Assembly (NCBI GenBank): GCA_030783905.1
Contig: JAQAHH010000006.1
Location: 496,001 to 560,000 of the forward strand
Source of the DNA: Bisgaard Taxon 45
Lineage (GTDB): Bacteria; Pseudomonadota; Gammaproteobacteria; Enterobacterales; Pasteurellaceae
Length of the DNA: 64,000 bases
Direction: 5' to 3'
How positions within the stretch are numbered: the stretch's first letter is position 1; every line of letters begins with the position of its first letter. The notes beneath the pieces were generated by a model, which saw only the letters and a program-made list of their open reading frames with translations, made no database searches and was not told where the DNA came from. The position numbers and the translations under genes were made by a program. Below, piece after piece: positions 50,899-58,103 of this stretch.

Positions 50899-51960
50899 TT
50901 AACGTTGTCCTTTACGTGTGAAGCCAATATAAAGGCAGAATATAAATCCAGCCAATAAGGCATAAGGCGTGTAGTTGGAAATTCCCGCACCTGAAGCAGC
51001 TAGGCTAAAGTTATGTGCTGCTGCGGCACCAAGTAACATGCCAACAATAAAGAAAGTGGCATCATTGTTTCCTTCACCCACATGGACTAACTGTTTACCT
51101 GGGCACCCTCCGCCTAAGGAAAAGCACAAACCACATAACGCCATTCCTAAGAAATTCCATAAGTATTGGTTATGTGCAATAGGTTGTTTTTCCAGACCTA
51201 AATGGAATTGACCTAAGAGGGCGTTAGTGATCATGGCGAATACGACGATAGCAATGACACCGTTTAATAACGCACTATCGCGGAATAAAATGAAATTTCG
51301 GAATGCGCCGATAGAGCAGAAACGAGAACGTTGCATTAATACCCCAATCAATAGCCCTGCACTGAGCGAGAACCACAGATTGGCGTGTTGTGCGCCCGGC
51401 CCTTTTTCAGAGAAGAAAATCGGTAAGCCTTCGCCAAAACTAAATCGGGTGATAAGGGAAATAAACAGTAACACACTCACAGCAATGGCAATATAGCTCG
51501 TATATTTATTTTGTTCCACCGCTTTCCCTAAAGAGAAATCGCGTTTTGCAAAGAAGATCCCGCCTAGTACACCAGCAAAGAGTCCCACGATACCCGCAAT
51601 GCTGGTTAAATCACCACCACCTAAACGGAGATAAGCACGCCAAGGGCAACCTAAGAAGGTTAATGCACCAAGCATAGCAAAAAAGCCTAAAATTATCCGA
51701 ATGAACGGGCTTGAGCCACCACGAGGACGGAACTCTTTACTGAATAAGGCACTGATTAACGCACCTAAAATCAAACCAATGATTTCTGGGCGGATGTATT
51801 GTAATGGAGAGGCTTGGTGTAAACCGACTGCGCCTGCCGTATCGCGTAAGAAACAAGCTGCGCAGAAACCCATATTACCAGGATTGCCATTGTAGGTTAG
51901 AAGTGGAGCAACGATACCAAGTGCAGCACCTGCAACCACAGGCCAAGTGAAAATTTTCAT
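50899..51960 (-). CDS. yedE: YedE-type membrane transporter (DUF395), putative selenium/sulfur
   Basis: 353 aa, about ten helices. Conserved cysteines lie in GFCAACFLRD, LGCPWRAYLR, RSRFCSIGAFR and LCFSLGGGCPGKQLVHVGEG, the paired SRxCxxG-like and GGCPG motifs of the YeeE/YedE family. YedE is linked to selenium or thiosulfate handling; YedF/TusA-like partners often neighbour it but none is present here. Substrate is inferred only. Confidence 0.83.
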   Translation of the reverse strand: MKIFTWPVVAGAALGIVAPLLTYNGNPGNMGFCAACFLRDTAGAVGLHQASPLQYIRPEIIGLILGALISALFSKEFRPRGGSSPFIRIILGFFAMLGALTFLGCPWRAYLRLGGGDLTSIAGIVGLFAGVLGGIFFAKRDFSLGKAVEQNKYTSYIAIAVSVLLFISLITRFSFGEGLPIFFSEKGPGAQHANLWFSLSAGLLIGVLMQRSRFCSIGAFRNFILFRDSALLNGVIAIVVFAMITNALLGQFHLGLEKQPIAHNQYLWNFLGMALCGLCFSLGGGCPGKQLVHVGEGNNDATFFIVGMLLGAAAAHNFSLAASGAGISNYTPYALLAGFIFCLYIGFTRKGQR

Positions 51961-52152
51961 AATTAGACCCTTGTGATATCTGATGTAAAATTAAATTGTG
52001 AGTGTATTTGATTAAATACGGATGCTATTTTATCGGAAGTGCATTTTTTTTGCTGTTTAAAATCACTAAATTGAGAGAAAGATCAAAATATTTCTGTTTT
52101 TAGCCAAGTGCTGAGTGAGAGAAAAAACGGTATTAAATGGAAGATGAAAAGT

Positions 52153-52182
52153 AAAAAAGCCACTTTTAATAAGTGGCTTTTT
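52153..52182 (-). terminator. Terminator of the tRNA-Asp pair
   Basis: A 12-bp perfect stem, AAAAAGCCACTT/AAGTGGCTTTTT with loop TTAAT, about 11 bp past the CCA end of the last tRNA on the minus strand. Confidence 0.88.
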
Positions 52183-52193
52183 CAAAAATTCGT

Positions 52194-52270
52194 TGGCGGA
52201 ACGGACGGGACTCGAACCCGCGACCCCCTGCGTGACAGGCAGGTATTCTAACCAGCTGAACTACCGCTCC
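52194..52270 (-). tRNA. tRNA-Asp (anticodon GTC), copy 2
   Basis: 77 nt with encoded CCA. Acceptor GGAGCGG pairs with CCGTTCC (one G-U). D-arm GTTCAGCTGGTTAGAA, anticodon arm CCTGCCTGTCACGCAGG with GTC, and T-arm CGCGGGTTCGAGTCCCG all fold normally. The second gene of a tandem pair. Confidence 0.97.
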
Positions 52271-52285
52271 GTAGTAGAATAAAAT

Positions 52286-52362
52286 TGGCGGAATGGACGG
52301 GACTCGAACCCGCGACCCCCTGCGTGACAGGCAGGTATTCTAACCAGCTGAACTACCACTCC
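52286..52362 (-). tRNA. tRNA-Asp (anticodon GTC), copy 1
   Basis: 77 nt, identical to copy 2 except in the acceptor stem: GGAGTGG pairs with CCATTCC. The two differences are on opposite sides of the same base pair and are compensatory. Transcribed first; 15 bp separate the copies. Confidence 0.97.
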
Positions 52363-52452
52363 GCACAGGTGAGGCGTATATTAATGTTCAAGCCGCTTTT
52401 CGTCAACTTTTTTTTTCATATTTGCCCTCAGCTGCTCAATCAATGAACGAAT

Positions 52453-53217
52453 TTATGAGTGTGTTTTGAGTTCAGCGAGACGCTTTTCCCATAAGCAATT
52501 GCCTTTACTTTTTTTATTTAATAAAGCGAGGTAATCAAGATGGGCTTGCAGTTCATCGGCACTCGGTTGTAGGCGTTTTAAATCTTGCGAGAACGCCACC
52601 GCACTTTGGATTTGTTCTTGGACGGTGGCAATAGCGATGTCGGGTTCATTTTCATCAAATAAGCTCGTTTGTCCCCCCGTCATCGTGAGGTACACATCGG
52701 CTAAGATCTCCGCATCCAGTAACGCGCCATGTAGGGTTCGCTTGCTGTTATCAATGCCTAAACGATCGCAAAGGGCATCTAAACTATTACGTTTACCGGG
52801 GTACATTTGGCGTGCCATTTGTAGGGTATCGGTCACCATACAAATCGCATCAGTATTGATGTTTAAATTCAGTTTTTTAAACTCATAATCCATAAAGCCC
52901 ACGTCGAAGGGTGCATTATGAATGAGCAATTCGGCACCTTGAATATAATCAATAAATTGTTGTGCAACCTCATTAAACAGTGGCTTATCTGCCAACATTT
53001 CATCGGTGATGCCGTGGACTTTGATCGCATCTGGATCAACAGGGCGTGTTGGTTTGATATAAATGTGGAAATTATTGCCAGTTAATCGGCGATTGATCAT
53101 CTCAACCGCCCCGATTTCAATAATGCAATGCCCTTCATAGTGGGCACCAAATTGGTTCATCCCCGTCGTTTCGGTATCCAGTACAATTTGGCGTGTGGGT
53201 TGAATTGATGGCGTCAT
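52453..53217 (-). CDS. dnaQ: DNA polymerase III epsilon subunit (proofreading exonuclease)
   Basis: 254 aa. DEDDh exonuclease: IVLDTETTGMN (Exo I), HNAPFDVGFMDYE (Exo II), HGALLDAEILADVY (Exo III with the catalytic His). The C-terminal part binds the alpha subunit. Divergent from rnhA as in E. coli. QTSLF shortly after residue 180 resembles a beta-clamp binding motif (inference). Confidence 0.96.
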   Translation of the reverse strand: MTPSIQPTRQIVLDTETTGMNQFGAHYEGHCIIEIGAVEMINRRLTGNNFHIYIKPTRPVDPDAIKVHGITDEMLADKPLFNEVAQQFIDYIQGAELLIHNAPFDVGFMDYEFKKLNLNINTDAICMVTDTLQMARQMYPGKRNSLDALCDRLGIDNSKRTLHGALLDAEILADVYLTMTGGQTSLFDENEPDIAIATVQEQIQSAVAFSQDLKRLQPSADELQAHLDYLALLNKKSKGNCLWEKRLAELKTHS

Positions 53218-53285
53218 TTTCTTTCTATCTCTTTTCGTTAATTTCGGTTATGATCTTGGCTTAATAGGAAATTGTAACAAAGATT

Positions 53286-53750
53286 ATGCAAAAACAAATT
53301 GAAATTTTTACGGATGGTTCCTGTTTAGGCAATCCCGGTCCAGGTGGGATCGGCGTATTGTTACGTTATAAACAACATGAAAAACAGATTTCAACAGGTT
53401 ATTTTTTAACAACCAATAACCGTATGGAATTGCGTGCGGTGATTGAAGCTTTGAATACCCTCAAAAAACCTTGCTCGGTGACGTTACACAGCGATAGCCA
53501 GTATATGAAAAATGGCATCACCAAATGGATTTTTAATTGGAAAAAAAATAACTGGAAAGCCAGCACCGGTAAGCCCGTCAAGAACCAAGATTTATGGATA
53601 CAGCTCGATCAAGCTATACAACGCCACAATATTCACTGGCAATGGGTAAAAGGGCATTCCGGCCACATTGAAAATGAAATCTGCGATCAACTCGCTAAAG
53701 CGGGCGCAGAAAATCCTACGTTGCAAGATGTGGGCTATCAGCCAGAATAA
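53286..53750 (+). CDS. rnhA: Ribonuclease HI
   Basis: 154 aa. Degrades RNA in RNA-DNA hybrids. [14 protein letters not shown] (first Asp, about residue 10), [12 protein letters not shown] (Glu), HSDSQYM (Asp) and KAGAEN region with the terminal Asp (CDQLAK) give the DEDD site; the basic protrusion is [17 protein letters not shown] lies 20 bp after the stop, before the convergent DUF72 gene. Confidence 0.97.
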   Translation: MQKQIEIFTDGSCLGNPGPGGIGVLLRYKQHEKQISTGYFLTTNNRMELRAVIEALNTLKKPCSVTLHSDSQYMKNGITKWIFNWKKNNWKASTGKPVKNQDLWIQLDQAIQRHNIHWQWVKGHSGHIENEICDQLAKAGAENPTLQDVGYQPE

Positions 53751-53809
53751 AATTTTTCCAAAAACTGACCGCACTTTTACGCTTTTAGCTTCCCAATATC
53801 AGCCAAAAT

Positions 53810-54649
53810 CTAAAACAAACTCTGTTGCCCGATTAAAAACTCGGGCGTTGCTTTCACCGTAAAACCATATTCCACCAAATAGCCTTTCAAACGCTCAATA
53901 TTGTAGAACGAATGACTTTTCGTCGTATTTTGAAAATAGAGATATAGCCGGTCAAATTCGTTTCTGTGCTGATTTAGCAGCTTTGCTAAATTTTGCAATT
54001 CCGTGTCATTGTAACGGTAATCGTGTCGTTCCTGTGCCGATTGCGCTTGCCACCAATTCGGATTGCGACCGTGTAAACGTAAATAGGCGGTACGTTGATT
54101 GGCATAAAATTGAAAAGCAGGTAAACCAATATTTTGCGGATAATCCGCATTGCACCAAATCAGTTTCTCTTTACCGCGAAAATAATCCAACACAGCTTGG
54201 TTATGCCAACTCGGATGACGAAATTCAATGGCTAGCACCTCCTCTTGAAACCAAGCAACCAGTTCAGCAAGATAATAACGATTGGTAGGAGTTCGCTCAA
54301 AATTGCTCGGAAACTGAATAAATAAATTGGCTAAGCAATCCTGATCTTTTAAGGGGTTTAACGCGACTAAAAAGGCGTCTGCCTGTTCTCTTGTAGCGGT
54401 GCGTTTATGACTAAAATCTTGATGCAATTTCACTGAAAACTGTAACCGCCCTTGCGCCTTTTCCACCATCCCTTGTAACGCCTTCATTCCAATCGGCGCA
54501 TGAAACGTACTGTTGATTTCAATCGCATCATAATGTTGACTATAAACCGTCAAAAACTCACTTTTATCTGTGCCAAAGGGGTACAGCGTCCCGATTAAAT
54601 CTGTATCGCTATAACCGCCTGTGCCGAGGTAAATATGGGGATGGTGCAT
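53810..54649 (-). CDS. DUF72 (YecE-like) protein
   Basis: 279 aa TIM-barrel-like family. YLGTGGYSDTDLIGTLYP, YDAIEINSTFHAP, FSVKLHQDFSH, AIEFRHPSW and AYLRLHGRNPNWW are DUF72 blocks. Biochemical role is unknown; a nuclease-like barrel has been suggested for the family. It borders the AT-rich accessory patch that begins upstream of its start. Confidence 0.88.
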   Translation of the reverse strand: MHHPHIYLGTGGYSDTDLIGTLYPFGTDKSEFLTVYSQHYDAIEINSTFHAPIGMKALQGMVEKAQGRLQFSVKLHQDFSHKRTATREQADAFLVALNPLKDQDCLANLFIQFPSNFERTPTNRYYLAELVAWFQEEVLAIEFRHPSWHNQAVLDYFRGKEKLIWCNADYPQNIGLPAFQFYANQRTAYLRLHGRNPNWWQAQSAQERHDYRYNDTELQNLAKLLNQHRNEFDRLYLYFQNTTKSHSFYNIERLKGYLVEYGFTVKATPEFLIGQQSLF

Positions 54650-54724
54650 TGCTTTTTGTTGAAAGTGAAAAATAGAATTAGTTTAGAGGGAATTGTGCAA
54701 AAGGCAAGGGGGAGTTAGACTTGT

Positions 54725-54748
54725 TAAAGAAAAGAGCGGTTTAAGCTC
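54725..54748 (-). terminator. Probable terminator after the HicA-like gene
   Basis: AGAGC/GCTCT hairpin with a 7-nt loop at 54732-54748; read on the minus strand it runs into TTTTCTTT. It ends the short transcript that would carry the HicA-like gene and the adjacent hairpin. Confidence 0.55.
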
Positions 54749-54765
54749 TGCGAATTTTAAACGTA

Positions 54766-54792
54766 ATGGCACTCGTCGAAGACGAGCGCCAT
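54766..54792 (-). ncRNA. Strong hairpin downstream of the HicA-like gene
   Basis: ATGGC-x-CTCGTC / GACGAG-x-GCCAT with a 3-nt loop. The x positions are an A-C mismatch on the plus strand but a G-U pair on the minus strand, so the minus-strand RNA has an unbroken 12-bp stem. This argues for a minus-strand transcript. The 261-bp gap 54650-54910 otherwise contains no gene. Confidence 0.45.
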
Positions 54793-54910
54793 CAGGGGCA
54801 TGACTGTTTATGAGTAGCTTTTCTTTATTCTAATTCTAATGTTATTTTTGATATATCGCACTAACATTATTAAGTTCTTGAATGTTCATCTTAGTTACTA
54901 TTTGGCTAAG

Positions 54911-55126
54911 CTATATTGTTATATTATATTTGTTTTCTAATAATTTAACATCTTTAATGAAGTTTAAATATGCTCTATAGTCACTAGGGGTTGATGGTAT
55001 TGATATTTTACGATTTTTTGGAGATATTAATATATGATGTTTTTTCCCTTTTCGCCAACTCCAACCTTGTTTTATCTTTTGAATAACGAAATTATTTATT
55101 TTGGATTCTTTACTAAATCTAATCAT
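54911..55126 (-). CDS. HicA-like small RNA-binding protein (possible mRNA interferase)
   Basis: 71 aa, basic. QGWSWRKGKKHHILISPKN followed by RKISIPSTPSDYR resembles the HicA/YcfA dsRBD fold: GW, the conserved His in (G)xxHH and the short beta-hairpin with Pro are in order. A good ribosome site (GAGGA, eight bases) precedes the ATG. No hicB antitoxin follows; the gene stands downstream of an HTH gene and a structured RNA. Toxin activity is inferred only; the protein is about ten residues longer than a typical HicA. Confidence 0.6.
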   Translation of the reverse strand: MIRFSKESKINNFVIQKIKQGWSWRKGKKHHILISPKNRKISIPSTPSDYRAYLNFIKDVKLLENKYNITI

Positions 55127-55251
55127 AAAATAGTCCTCATGTGTATTATCATAATGGCTATATTTTTATAGATTTAATATGGTTATTAAAGTGATATATT
55201 TATGATATTTAAAGATAAATCATAATATTTGGAAATTAATTGTAATTCTTA

Positions 55252-55296
55252 TAAAAAAGAAACCTAAGCGGCTAGCATAACTAACGGCTTAGGTTT
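55252..55296 (-). terminator. Strong terminator of the HTH/structured-RNA transcript
   Basis: A 10-bp perfect stem, AAACCTAAGC (55260-55269) with GCTTAGGTTT (55287-55296). An inner five-pair stem needs a G-U pair that exists only on the minus strand, where a T-run (TCTTTTTTAT) follows. No such tail exists on the plus side. Confidence 0.85.
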
Positions 55297-55510
55297 CACC
55301 CACCCCTATCCCTTAAACCTAATAATAGCGTTCGAATACTTAGCATTACTTTTTTTCTATCTTGCAATAGCAAGAAACTATTATTAGACCAAAAATTATT
55401 TGCGTTCGCGTTGCAAATGCAAAGGGCATTTTGCAAGACTTATACTAAAAAGTAAGCAAATAGTTTGAGCGTCATGCTCATATTGAACCTTTAAGGCGGT
55501 TCATCTCCTG
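55297..55510 (-). ncRNA. Candidate structured RNA downstream of the HTH gene
   Basis: About 215 bases of hairpin-rich sequence that end in the terminator at 55252-55296. Inverted repeats: TGAACC/GGTTCA (55484-55503), TGAGC/GCTCA (55466-55480), TTGCAAATGC/GCATTTTGCAA (about 55411-55436), ATTTGC/GCAAAT (about 55398-55419), CTTGC/GCAAG (55361-55374) and a long-range perfect 10-bp pair CTAATAATAG/CTATTATTAG (55319-55328 and 55378-55387). Short frames exist, e.g. MSMTLKLFAYFLV (55481-55440) with AAAGG six bases upstream, so a leader peptide or a degraded gene is an alternative. It matches no RNA family I can name. Seen: structure potential. Inferred: function. Confidence 0.5.
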
Positions 55511-55520
55511 TTTGGGTTAT

Positions 55521-56168
55521 TTACCAAGATGCAGGATATTCTTCGATTCCTTCAATAGAGAAACCATTTTCCAATAATGCTTTTCTAACTAAAAATGGTA
55601 GAGTTGTAATATCGCTTGGATATTTTTGAAATATTTCTTCATTCCGACTCCATTCATCTATTTTATCAACAACTTGTTGAGCTGTTTTGATATCTGTTAT
55701 AGTTGAAAACCAAAGAGCATCGTCAACGCTATTTTCTAATTTTTCGTTAGTGAAGTTAAATTTAAATCTTGATTGTACAATTATTCTAAAAGTGTTATTA
55801 CCTTGATAATGAATGATAAATTTAAGTTCTGGTATTTTCTTTAGTTTTGCTCCTTCCCTTCTCATACCATATAGTGCATGAGACAAAATAACTCGGCCTT
55901 CAACCTTATAGAATATTTTTTCCTGTGTATCGTTATTTATAGTCCAATATAATCTAAAAGTTTTTCTTCTTAATTTATGTCCAAATAAATCTAATAAGGG
56001 TTTGAGTTGTTGCTCAGTTCCGTGTTTTTCACCTTTATTCCAAGCGCTTACAACAGATTGGTGAGTTCTACAAGTTTTAGCTATTTCACTTTGTGTCCAC
56101 CCTTGATTAAGAGCTAATTGAATTAACTCTCTGGTCCATTTAAATGGTTTTTTATTTTTTTTATCCAT
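55521..56168 (-). CDS. XRE-type helix-turn-helix protein with unknown C-terminal domain
   Basis: 215 aa. Residues about 11-68 (WTRELIQLALNQGWTQSEIA, VVSAWNKGEKHG, PLLDLFGHKLRR) form an XRE/lambda-repressor HTH. The remaining 145 residues are a mixed alpha/beta domain I do not recognise (FRLYWTINNDTQEKIFYKVEGRV, FIIHYQGNNTFRIIVQSRF) ending in EGIEEYPASW. AATGATAA repeats lie upstream of its start, suggesting autoregulation. Composition is AT-richer than the housekeeping neighbours, suggesting transfer. It could be a phage-type regulator, an antitoxin or a defence accessory protein; there is no reverse transcriptase or integrase nearby. Confidence 0.7.
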   Translation of the reverse strand: MDKKNKKPFKWTRELIQLALNQGWTQSEIAKTCRTHQSVVSAWNKGEKHGTEQQLKPLLDLFGHKLRRKTFRLYWTINNDTQEKIFYKVEGRVILSHALYGMRREGAKLKKIPELKFIIHYQGNNTFRIIVQSRFKFNFTNEKLENSVDDALWFSTITDIKTAQQVVDKIDEWSRNEEIFQKYPSDITTLPFLVRKALLENGFSIEGIEEYPASW

Positions 56169-56230
56169 ATTGAATGCCCTAATGAAAATAATCTGAATTG
56201 GATTATAATTATGTGACTAATGTTATTCAA

Positions 56231-56287
56231 ATGATATTACAATGATAAAAGTATTATAATAAATGATAAATTTATATTGTTATCATT
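56231..56287. promoter_or_regulatory. AATGATAA repeats in the HTH gene promoter
   Basis: AATGATAA occurs at 56241 and 56262 (21 bp apart, two helical turns) and inverted as TTATCATT at 56280; a partial copy ATGATATT is at 56231. The 56262 and 56280 copies form a perfect 8-bp inverted repeat. The same core, TTATCAT, recurs at 55146-55152 just before the HicA-like gene. This looks like an operator set for the HTH protein. The gap 56169-56444 holds no gene. Confidence 0.5.
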
Positions 56288-56444
56288 TCATAGTCAGACT
56301 TAACCTTTTCAGCATTCTTATTTCATCCCCATATTTGCGTTTTGCACAGACTATTCCTTAGTCTTTAATGCATTCAAAGAAGAAAATTTCCTTGTAGAGA
56401 GGGAAGTAGTCAACAGCATAGTAGCTTTAAATGCATCACAAATC

Positions 56445-57011
56445 TCACCACCCCTCATCAACCGCACAAATCGAAATACTCCACCTACCAGCAATTTCTC
56501 GAATACGCTCGTATTCTTCAAAAGAGAAAATCATAAACAAGCAGCTGTCATTGCCGTTCCAATAGTTACAAAGGGTATAATTTTGTGGTGCTAGTGCTTG
56601 TTGAACGTAAGGGTAGAGCGCCTCATTATAGGTTTCTTCGGGGCATTGGACCTTGATTTTATTGGTCAGCATACTATTGACCGCATATTCCAATTCTTCC
56701 GCATCAAATTTCCAATCAGTCAATTTAGAAAGGGCTTGTTGTTCGAGAATATCCGCCAAACTTAGACTCGGATAGTGTTGACCGTCCATAACAAACGCAT
56801 TTTCATCCCAATCGAAATACTCATCATAATGTTCGTGTTCAGGATCTTCTGGCAAAATCCCTTTTTCTTGCCAATATAAATAGCCATCCGCCCACTCACC
56901 TTGTGCTTCAAAAAGGACTGTAATATCGTCTATATAGTGTTCTATAAACGCCTCATCGACTAGTGATAGGCGTAAAAATTCTGTGAGCTCTTGTTTTAAT
57001 TCGGTGTTCAT
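56445..57011 (-). CDS. Uncharacterised acidic protein
   Basis: 188 aa, strongly acidic (for example [20 protein letters not shown] near residues 54-73). Not recognised. Aromatic-rich, no signal peptide or membrane segment, C-terminus SICAVDEGW. Its size and acidity resemble cytoplasmic immunity proteins, but that is only an impression. The ribosome site is weak. It lies between the AT-rich patch and yggS; codon use looks closer to the host than that of the HTH gene. Confidence 0.62.
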   Translation of the reverse strand: MNTELKQELTEFLRLSLVDEAFIEHYIDDITVLFEAQGEWADGYLYWQEKGILPEDPEHEHYDEYFDWDENAFVMDGQHYPSLSLADILEQQALSKLTDWKFDAEELEYAVNSMLTNKIKVQCPEETYNEALYPYVQQALAPQNYTLCNYWNGNDSCLFMIFSFEEYERIREIAGRWSISICAVDEGW

Positions 57012-57049
57012 TTTTACATGGTTTTATTAATGTGATATGGATTTTCTCT

Positions 57050-57751
57050 TTACTTAGAATAATCCCTTACCCCAAAAATCGCCGTCCCGATTCTCACCAT
57101 GGTTGATCCACATTTAATCGCGCTTGCCATATCATCAGTCATGCCCATTGATAAGGTGTCGATTTGTGCATCGGGTAACGCCTGTTTGAGTTGTTTAAAT
57201 AACACGTTCATTTGAGTGAAGGCTTGTTCCTGTGTGGCAAGATCGTCAGTAGGTGCGGGGATAGCCATTAAACCACGGAGGCATAAGTGCGGTAAGTTTT
57301 GGATCTGTTTTGCCAGCTCAAGCATTTCGTTGGGGTGAATGCCAGATTTGCTGTCTTCGTCGCTGATGTTAATTTGGATTAACACATTCAGTGGCTTTTT
57401 GTCATGTGGACGTTGTTCATTGAGACGGTCAGCGATTTTTTTGCGGTCAAGGGTTTGCATCCAGTCAAAATGTTCTGCCACTAATTTGGTTTTATTCGAT
57501 TGAAGCGGGCCGATGAAATGCCATTCAAGAGGGATATTTTTTTGTGCAAAATATTGAATTTTTTCCACACCCTCTTGCACATAGTTTTCGCCAAACGCGG
57601 TTTGCCCAGCTTGGTAAGCTTGATAAATATCTTCGACGGGTTTGGTTTTTGAAACGGCGAGTAATGTGACCGTACTTGCTGGGCGTTGGTCATGTTGTGT
57701 GGCTTGTTGTATGTATTGTTGAAGTTGTGCTAAATTTTGTTCAATTGTCAT
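57050..57751 (-). CDS. yggS: Pyridoxal phosphate homeostasis protein YggS (PLPBP)
   Basis: 233 aa. LLAVSKTKPVEDI carries the PLP-binding lysine; AFGENYVQEG, HFIGPLQSNKTK, LRGLMAIPAP and LSMGMTDDMASAI...RIGTAIFG are family blocks. Regulates free PLP and thereby amino acid pools. Divergent from the thr operon, which shares the 174-bp intergenic region before thrL. Confidence 0.95.
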   Translation of the reverse strand: MTIEQNLAQLQQYIQQATQHDQRPASTVTLLAVSKTKPVEDIYQAYQAGQTAFGENYVQEGVEKIQYFAQKNIPLEWHFIGPLQSNKTKLVAEHFDWMQTLDRKKIADRLNEQRPHDKKPLNVLIQINISDEDSKSGIHPNEMLELAKQIQNLPHLCLRGLMAIPAPTDDLATQEQAFTQMNVLFKQLKQALPDAQIDTLSMGMTDDMASAIKCGSTMVRIGTAIFGVRDYSK

Positions 57752-57863
57752 CGGGTGTATCCTACATCCTGATCAGGGAAACGGGGAAAAATAAAATTTT
57801 TTGCCAATATATTACAAGATGTAAAGGCTTTTTAAAAATTTATCCTGTTTTTTCATTTTCTGT

Positions 57864-57892
57864 TTGACAACCTAAATAAATTTCGGTATTTC
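57864..57892 (+). promoter_or_regulatory. Predicted sigma-70 promoter of the thr operon
   Basis: A perfect -35 TTGACA at 57864-57869 and TATTTC at 57887-57892 with 17 bp between. Transcription would start about 25 bp before thrL. Confidence 0.6.
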
Positions 57893-57925
57893 TTACACAC
57901 TATTTTTTACTTTTGATTTGAAAAG

Positions 57926-57991
57926 ATGAGTAAACGCACTTTTATCACCATGATTATGACCACCACTATTATTATCAATAGTGCGGGTTAG
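57926..57991 (+). CDS. thrL: thr operon leader peptide
   Basis: 21-aa peptide MSKRTFITMIMTTTIIINSAG. Eleven of its codons are Thr or Ile (five and six), including the consecutive run ACC ACC ACT ATT ATT ATC, the residues that control thr attenuation. It is followed by the terminator at 58018-58052 and thrA. Ribosome stalling on these codons when charged tRNA-Thr or tRNA-Ile is scarce would free 57980-57989. Confidence 0.92.
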   Translation: MSKRTFITMIMTTTIIINSAG

Positions 57992-58017
57992 TGCGTAACA
58001 AAAAGATCGAATTCCAC

Positions 58018-58052
58018 AAAACCCGTACTCAATAAAAAGTGCGGGTTTTTTT
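58018..58052 (+). terminator. Attenuator of the thr operon
   Basis: Stem AAACCCGTACT (58019-58029) with AGTGCGGGTTT (58038-58048, one G-U pair) and a run of seven Ts. The 5' arm can instead pair with AGTGCGGGTT at 57980-57989 in the end of thrL, which is identical to the terminator 3' arm. A ribosome at the thrL stop would cover that copy and allow termination; a stalled one would leave it free. Complete attenuation logic is readable. Confidence 0.9.
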
Positions 58053-58103
58053 ATGAAATTTTTATTCAATTTTTAAAATTCACAACATCGAGGAGATTTT
58101 ATC

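Noticed and set aside
52194-52362. tRNA-Asp pair as an integration site of a mobile element
   Set aside because: No integrase, no duplicated tRNA 3' end and only ordinary dnaQ/yedE neighbours.
54911-55126. A complete hicAB toxin-antitoxin locus
   Set aside because: No HicB-like ORF lies up- or downstream; the next gene is a different, larger HTH protein.
55297-56168. A retron (structured RNA plus HTH accessory protein)
   Set aside because: HTH proteins do accompany some retrons, but no reverse transcriptase ORF exists anywhere in the region on either strand.
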